Below are positions 30,856 to 34,777 of a stretch of DNA of 34,777 nucleotides, piece by piece. Each line of letters opens with the position of its first letter. The stretch's first letter is position 1. The DNA is taken from contig CALAHA010000266.1 of NCBI GenBank assembly GCA_937891565.1, positions 1 through 34,777 of the forward strand. Direction: 5' to 3'. The notes below the pieces were generated by a model. That model saw nothing but the letters and a program-made list of their open reading frames with translations. It did no database searches and was not told the DNA's origin. Made by a program: the position numbers and the translations under genes. Source of the DNA: an uncultured Ilumatobacter sp. Its GTDB lineage: Bacteria; Actinomycetota; Acidimicrobiia; Acidimicrobiales; Ilumatobacteraceae.

Positions 30856-31710
30856 ATGGCTGCGATCTTGATGAACGGAAATGCACTGCGGGACGAGATC
30901 ATTGCTGGGCTGCGCTTGACGGTCGATGCTGCAGGCTCGCCTGCCATCTGCCTCGCCACGGTGCTCGTCGGCACAGACGGCCCCTCGCAGCGTTACGTCG
31001 GCAGCAAGCACAAGAAGGCCGTCGAGGCTGGCTTTAAGGCGCGTCACGTCGACCTTGCTGAGACCGCCACGCAAGATGAAGTCGAAGCCGTAGTGCGCGA
31101 ACTCGCAGCAGACGACTCGGTGCATGGCATTCTCGTCCAGCTGCCCCTGCCCGATGGCCTGAATCCTGAGCCCGTACTCGACCTCATCCCCGCAGACAAA
31201 GACGTCGACGGACTGACCGAGAGGTCGATGGGCCGCCTGGTCCGTGGCCGCCCGGGCCTCGTCGGATGTACGCCGTTGGGCGTTATGCGGCTGCTCGAGA
31301 AGTACGAGGTGCCAACTTCCGGTGCTCGCGCGGTCGTCATTGGTCGGTCGACGCTCGTCGGGCTGCCGTTGTCCCTGCTGCTCAACCGCAAGGGCGTCGA
31401 CGCCACGGTGACGATGGCGCACTCGCGAACCGCCGACATGGCAGCCGTGGTGCGTGAAGCTGACATCGTCATTGGCGCAGCTGGCCAAGCCCGCATGATC
31501 ACCGCCGAGATGATCAAGCCAGGAGCGGCTGTCATCGATGTCGGTGTCTCGCGAACAGAGGCAGGGATCGTCGGCGACGTTGACCCGGGCGTTGCCGAGG
31601 TGGCGCGGTGGTTGACGCCGATGCCGGGTGGAACCGGCCCGATGACGATTGCCTGTCTCATGGAGAACACCCTGACCGCAGCACGTTTGCAGGGCGCCTT
31701 TCCTGCCTGA
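30856..31710 (+). CDS. folD: Methylenetetrahydrofolate dehydrogenase / methenyl-THF cyclohydrolase
   Basis: A 284-aa bifunctional folate enzyme interconverting 5,10-methylene-, methenyl- and 10-formyl-THF. Key motifs: VLVGTDGPSQRYVGSKHKKA with Tyr47 and Lys51 (YxxxK), HGILVQLPLPDGL, PADKDVDGL, CTPLGVMRLL, VIGRSTLVGLPLSLLL for NADP binding, and LTPMPGGTGPMTIACLMENT. All expected catalytic residues are present. It ends just before the ilvB leader region. Confidence 0.96.
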   Translation: MAAILMNGNALRDEIIAGLRLTVDAAGSPAICLATVLVGTDGPSQRYVGSKHKKAVEAGFKARHVDLAETATQDEVEAVVRELAADDSVHGILVQLPLPDGLNPEPVLDLIPADKDVDGLTERSMGRLVRGRPGLVGCTPLGVMRLLEKYEVPTSGARAVVIGRSTLVGLPLSLLLNRKGVDATVTMAHSRTADMAAVVREADIVIGAAGQARMITAEMIKPGAAVIDVGVSRTEAGIVGDVDPGVAEVARWLTPMPGGTGPMTIACLMENTLTAARLQGAFPA

Positions 31711-31740
31711 TTGCTCAACGACCGATTTATACGGTACGCT
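31711..31740 (+). promoter_or_regulatory. Promoter of the ilvB leader
   Basis: TTGCTC (31711-31716) and TACGCT (31735-31740) are 18 bp apart, placed directly after the folD stop and 9 nt before the leader-peptide ATG. Confidence 0.45.
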
Positions 31741-31749
31741 GATCCGATT

Positions 31750-31800
31750 ATGGAACTCACGAGCGTGCTGCGCATTGCCCTCGTAGTACTTATTTGGTAG
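31750..31800 (+). CDS. Leader peptide of the ilvBN operon
   Basis: A 16-residue ORF, MELTSVLRIALVVLIW, ending in TAG. Nine of the 16 residues are Leu, Val or Ile, with a run LVVLI next to the end. It is followed by a small hairpin and then a terminator before ilvB, the layout of transcription attenuation: ribosome stalling at branched-chain codons would alter folding of the downstream RNA. The ORF is too short for normal gene finding but its composition and position are strongly suggestive. Confidence 0.8.
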   Translation: MELTSVLRIALVVLIW

Positions 31801-31822
31801 CGCGCCCAGCTTTTGCTGCGCG
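31801..31822 (+). promoter_or_regulatory. Hairpin 1 of the ilvB attenuator
   Basis: CGCG(cc)CAGC-TTTT-GCTGCGCG begins right after the leader-peptide stop codon, an 8-bp stem with a 2-nt bulge. It could be the pause/protector hairpin; the antiterminator pairing could not be resolved by eye. Confidence 0.45.
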
Positions 31823-31829
31823 TGCTCCT

Positions 31830-31860
31830 CGACCTCCCAGCCGGGAGGTCGTTTGCTTTT
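31830..31860 (+). terminator. Attenuator terminator before ilvB
   Basis: CGACCTCCC (31830-31838) pairs perfectly with GGGAGGTCG (31843-31851) around AGCC, followed by TTTGCTTTT. This is the most classical intrinsic terminator in the window. It ends 53 bp before ilvB. Confidence 0.8.
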
Positions 31861-31913
31861 TCACCATCAATCGCCTTCCATCACATTCCCTCCTGAACTG
31901 AAAGACCAGTCAC

Positions 31914-33731
31914 ATGGCTGATTCACCAGCAACACCTGAACGGATCACCGGCGCACAGGCCTTGATCCGAGCGCTCGAGCACGAGAACGTCGACCTGATC
32001 TTCGGCTACCCAGGTGGCTGCATCCTTCCGGCGTACGACCCGCTGATGGACAGCCCGATCCGCCACGTGCTCGTACGCCACGAACAGGGTGCTGGTCATG
32101 CCGCCGAGGGATACGCACACGTGTCCGGCAAGCCCGGCGTCGCCATGGTCACGTCGGGGCCGGCAGCGACCAACCTCGTCACGCCGCTGATGGACGCCTT
32201 TATGGACTCCATTCCAATGGTTGCGATCACCGGTCAGGTTCCAACAGCCGCTATCGGTACCGACGCATTCCAGGAGTGCGACACCGTTGGCATCACGCGG
32301 TCGTGCACCAAGCACAACGAGTTGGTCATGTCGGCCGACGAGATCCCGATGGCGATCCGTCAGGCCTTCCACATTGCCACCACGGGTCGCCCGGGCCCCA
32401 CGCTCGTTGACATCCCGAAGGATGCACTGACGAACGAGATGGAGTGGTACTGGCCGACGGACGAAGAGGTCCAGGCCTCGCTGCCTGGCTATCGACCGAA
32501 CACCAAGGGCCATCCCCGGATGATCAAGGAAGCCGCCAAGCTGATCCTCGCGTCCGAGCGGCCGATCGTCTACGCCGGTGGCGGTATCTTGAAGGCGCGT
32601 GCGGCTGAAGCGTTGCGCGAACTCGTCGAGTTGATCGATGCGCACGTCGTGACCACCCTGATGGCGCGCGGTGCATTCCCTGACGAACACCCACTTTGTC
32701 TGGGTATGCCGGGCATGCACGGCAACGCAACGGCGATCACCGCGATGCAGCAGTCTGATCTACTGATCACACTTGGCGCACGTTTCGACGACCGCATCAC
32801 CGGCAAGGTCGACGCGTTCGCACCCGAGGCAAAAATCATCCACGTCGACATCGACCCAGCCGAACAGGGCAAGGTCCGTCGTCCCGACGTGCCGATCGTT
32901 GGTGATGCCAACTACGTGATCCTCGAGATCATCCGCGAGATCAAAGAGCTTTTGCAGGGCGGCACGCGCCAGGCCGACACCAGCGCCTGGAAGAGCAAGA
33001 TCTCGGGGTGGCAAGAGCAGTTCCCGATGGCCTACGAGCCGTCCGAGCCCGGCGGGCCGCTCAAGCCGCAGTACTGCATTGAGCAACTCAACAAGTACGC
33101 GCCGAAAGGCACAATCGTTGCGTCGGGTGTTGGCCAGCACCAGATGTACACGTCGCAGTACTGGAAGTTCAACGACCCCTACACGTGGGTCAACTCAGGT
33201 GGCCTCGGCACGATGGGCTTCTCGATCCCGGCAGCGATTGGTGCAAAGGCAGCAATGCCTGACCGCACCGTCTGGGCCGTTGACGGTGACGGTTGTTTCC
33301 AGATGACGGCAACCGAACTGGTCACGGCGACACTCGAAAAGCTTCCGATTAAGGTCGCACTGTTGAACAACAGCTTCCTCGGCATGGTCCGGCAGTGGCA
33401 GGAGATGTTCTACGACGAGCGCTATTCCTCGGTGTTCCTCGACAGCGCGAACGTCCCGAACTTCGTGATGATGGCCGAGTCGATGGGATGCGTCGGCATT
33501 CTTGTCGAGTCGCCCGAAGAAGTCGGCCCAGCCATCCAGAGAGCAAACTCGATCAATGACCGCACCGTCGTTGTCGAGTTCCGTACCGATGCCACCGAGG
33601 GCGTGTTCCCAATGGTGCCGCCTGGCACGAGCAACAGCGATCTCATCCTGCACCCGACACAGAGCGATCCGACTCGGGCGCTCCAGCCCGAACCGAAGCC
33701 GATCGACACCAAGTTGAAGGACGTCCACTGA
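31914..33731 (+). CDS. ilvB: Acetolactate synthase large subunit
   Basis: A 605-aa thiamine-diphosphate enzyme making 2-acetolactate or 2-aceto-2-hydroxybutyrate, the first common step to valine, leucine and isoleucine. Glu57 in VRHEQGAGHAAEGYAH is the TPP-activating residue; GPAATNLVTPLMDAF and TGRPGPTLVDIPKD follow; the middle domain binds FAD (LITLGARFDDRITGKVDAFA); the TPP-binding motif starts with GDG at 458-460 and ends LLNNS. The C-terminus (about 560-605) is Pro/Gln-rich. Controlled by the leader/attenuator upstream. ilvN starts one base after its stop. Confidence 0.97.
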   Translation: MADSPATPERITGAQALIRALEHENVDLIFGYPGGCILPAYDPLMDSPIRHVLVRHEQGAGHAAEGYAHVSGKPGVAMVTSGPAATNLVTPLMDAFMDSIPMVAITGQVPTAAIGTDAFQECDTVGITRSCTKHNELVMSADEIPMAIRQAFHIATTGRPGPTLVDIPKDALTNEMEWYWPTDEEVQASLPGYRPNTKGHPRMIKEAAKLILASERPIVYAGGGILKARAAEALRELVELIDAHVVTTLMARGAFPDEHPLCLGMPGMHGNATAITAMQQSDLLITLGARFDDRITGKVDAFAPEAKIIHVDIDPAEQGKVRRPDVPIVGDANYVILEIIREIKELLQGGTRQADTSAWKSKISGWQEQFPMAYEPSEPGGPLKPQYCIEQLNKYAPKGTIVASGVGQHQMYTSQYWKFNDPYTWVNSGGLGTMGFSIPAAIGAKAAMPDRTVWAVDGDGCFQMTATELVTATLEKLPIKVALLNNSFLGMVRQWQEMFYDERYSSVFLDSANVPNFVMMAESMGCVGILVESPEEVGPAIQRANSINDRTVVVEFRTDATEGVFPMVPPGTSNSDLILHPTQSDPTRALQPEPKPIDTKLKDVH

Positions 33732-33732
33732 G

Positions 33733-34296
33733 ATGGCTCAAACCAGCGATGTCTCCGGTGCGCGCAGCGCCAACACCTCCTCCGCCAACATGAACCATCA
33801 CATTCTGTCCGTCCTTGTTCAGAACCGACCTGGAGTCCTTGCTCGTGTGGCCGGTCTGTTCGCACGGCGTGGCTACAACATCTTCAGTCTGGCTGTGGCG
33901 CCGGCCGAAGAAGAAGGTCGCAGCCGGATCACGATCGTTGTCGACCTCGACTCGGCACCGCTCGAACAGATCACGAAACAGCTCTTCAAACTGATCGACG
34001 TGATCAAAATCTCCGAACTCGACCCGTCGCGCAGCGTCGAGCGCGAGCTGCTCCTCGCCACCGTCAAGGCGTCCGGCCCGAAACTGGCTGACGTGTCGAC
34101 CTTGGCCGAGATTTTCGAAGGCAAGATCATCGCTGTTGTTGAGGACTTCGTCACCGTCAGCCTGGAAGGCCATCCTGACAAGCTGGACGATTTTGAGGAT
34201 TTGCTCGGCCGACATGGCATTGTTGAGCTGCAGCGGACAGGTCGCGTGGCTCTACCCAAGCTCGACCGAAGCTCACGTCATCGCTCCGCTCATTGA
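33733..34296 (+). CDS. ilvN: Acetolactate synthase regulatory subunit
   Basis: A 187-aa small subunit carrying valine feedback control. The N-terminal ACT domain (about residues 20-95) reads HHILSVLVQNRPGVLARVAG, LFARRGYNIFSLAVAP, and a second ACT-like domain (about 98-175) reads ERELLLATVKA to RHGIVELQRTGRVAL. About 18 polar residues precede the ACT domain; Met20 is an alternative start. It forms an operon with ilvB and ends 5 bp before the convergent IlvY-like gene. Confidence 0.96.
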   Translation: MAQTSDVSGARSANTSSANMNHHILSVLVQNRPGVLARVAGLFARRGYNIFSLAVAPAEEEGRSRITIVVDLDSAPLEQITKQLFKLIDVIKISELDPSRSVERELLLATVKASGPKLADVSTLAEIFEGKIIAVVEDFVTVSLEGHPDKLDDFEDLLGRHGIVELQRTGRVALPKLDRSSRHRSAH

Positions 34297-34301
34297 AACA
34301 A

Positions 34302-34777
34302 TCAGCCAGACGACGGTGCGGCCTCGGGAAGTAGCGACCAGAAGGCGCTAACCAGTGGGTTCTTGAGGTGGCGCTTCAAGGTGAACAGCCCAAGGTCGTA
34401 GGCGGCAAGGGCGGGCGTGACGTCGAGGATGCGCACGCGAGCGGCATGCGGGCTGTTGTCGAGGACGATCTGGGGAACCACTCCAACCCCAAGCCCCAGG
34501 CTGACCATGCTGACAAGGGCCTCGTTTCCGGCGACTTGGGCGTAGATCTTTGGCGTGACGCCGAGGGTCCGGAACCAGTTGTCGACCCGTTCTCGGGCGA
34601 TCCCGCTGGTGGCAAGGATCATGGGAGTTTGCTGCCAGGTAGCGGGATCGTCGAGTGATATCTGCGTGGAGTCCGCTGGGTCTTTCGGAGCAATGAAGAC
34701 AAGCGGCGAGGTCCGGATGGGCTTGAATACCACCTCTGATGGCAAGCTCTCGGGAAGAGCGGCAATGGCCAACTCTT
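34302..34777 (-). CDS. ilvY: IlvY-like LysR-family regulator, C-terminal part only
   Basis: The substrate-binding domain of a LysR regulator; the frame runs off the right edge of the window, so the DNA-binding part is not seen. It resembles E. coli IlvY as I recall it: ELAIAALPESLP, FIAP, IYAQVAGNEALVSMVSLGLG, VGVVPQIVLDNSP and LGLFTLKRHLKNPLVSAFW. IlvY activates ilvC in enterobacteria in response to acetolactate, the product of the IlvBN enzyme encoded next door. ilvC itself would be expected just outside the window. Confidence 0.75.
   Translation of the reverse strand, partial: ELAIAALPESLPSEVVFKPIRTSPLVFIAPKDPADSTQISLDDPATWQQTPMILATSGIARERVDNWFRTLGVTPKIYAQVAGNEALVSMVSLGLGVGVVPQIVLDNSPHAARVRILDVTPALAAYDLGLFTLKRHLKNPLVSAFWSLLPEAAPSSG

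Overview
The window reads as one contiguous chromosomal piece of a high-GC Gram-positive bacterium. GatCAB transamidosome genes, an actinobacterial-style gene set and many promoters placed directly at start codons point to an actinobacterium, most likely a marine or freshwater Acidimicrobiia (Ilumatobacter-like). That placement is inference from gene content; no rRNA or other marker gene is present. I found no tRNA, rRNA, CRISPR array, insertion sequence or phage gene.

Layout. 1-6.7 kb: the end of an acyl-CoA dehydrogenase, a cupredoxin lipoprotein, then a decayed stretch (fused remnants of an HPPD-like VOC gene and an AsnC-type regulator, and a cytochrome P450 with internal deletions), followed by a VOC protein, an SDR oxidoreductase, a VOC remnant, a thioesterase and YbaK. 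6.7-12 kb: M48 metalloprotease, a TPR/HD-GYP signalling protein, a dicluster ferredoxin, a spacer full of short tandem repeats, an alpha/beta hydrolase and lgt. 12-17.4 kb: a DeoR-family repressor divergent from a GH36 alpha-galactosidase, then an MFS transporter convergent with a 2OG-Fe(II) oxygenase. 17.4-20.7 kb: gatC-gatA-gatB operon. 20.7-24.6 kb: ilvD surrounded by remnants of a luciferase-like monooxygenase, a DJ-1/PfpI protein and a patatin. 24.6-30.6 kb: serine beta-lactamase-like hydrolase, DUF3054 protein, flavin reductase, 5-formyl-THF cyclo-ligase, DUF6356 protein, Lrp/AsnC regulator, LysR regulator and myo-inositol-phosphate synthase. 30.6-34.8 kb: folD, then an attenuator-controlled ilvB-ilvN operon facing the end of an IlvY-like LysR gene.

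How it fits together. Branched-chain amino-acid synthesis is the main metabolic theme: ilvD, ilvBN with a 16-residue leader peptide and a terminator hairpin, and an ilvY-like regulator. FolD and 5-formyl-THF cyclo-ligase add folate one-carbon chemistry; gatCAB supplies Gln-tRNA and/or Asn-tRNA by transamidation.

Two window-wide patterns stand out. First, about 15 genes have a TANNNT hexamer 6-8 nt before the start codon and no ribosome-binding site, the expected layout for leaderless transcripts, and this decides several start codons. Second, at least seven genes are broken by internal deletions and frameshifts while still recognisable, which suggests ongoing gene loss by small deletions rather than by transposon insertion.
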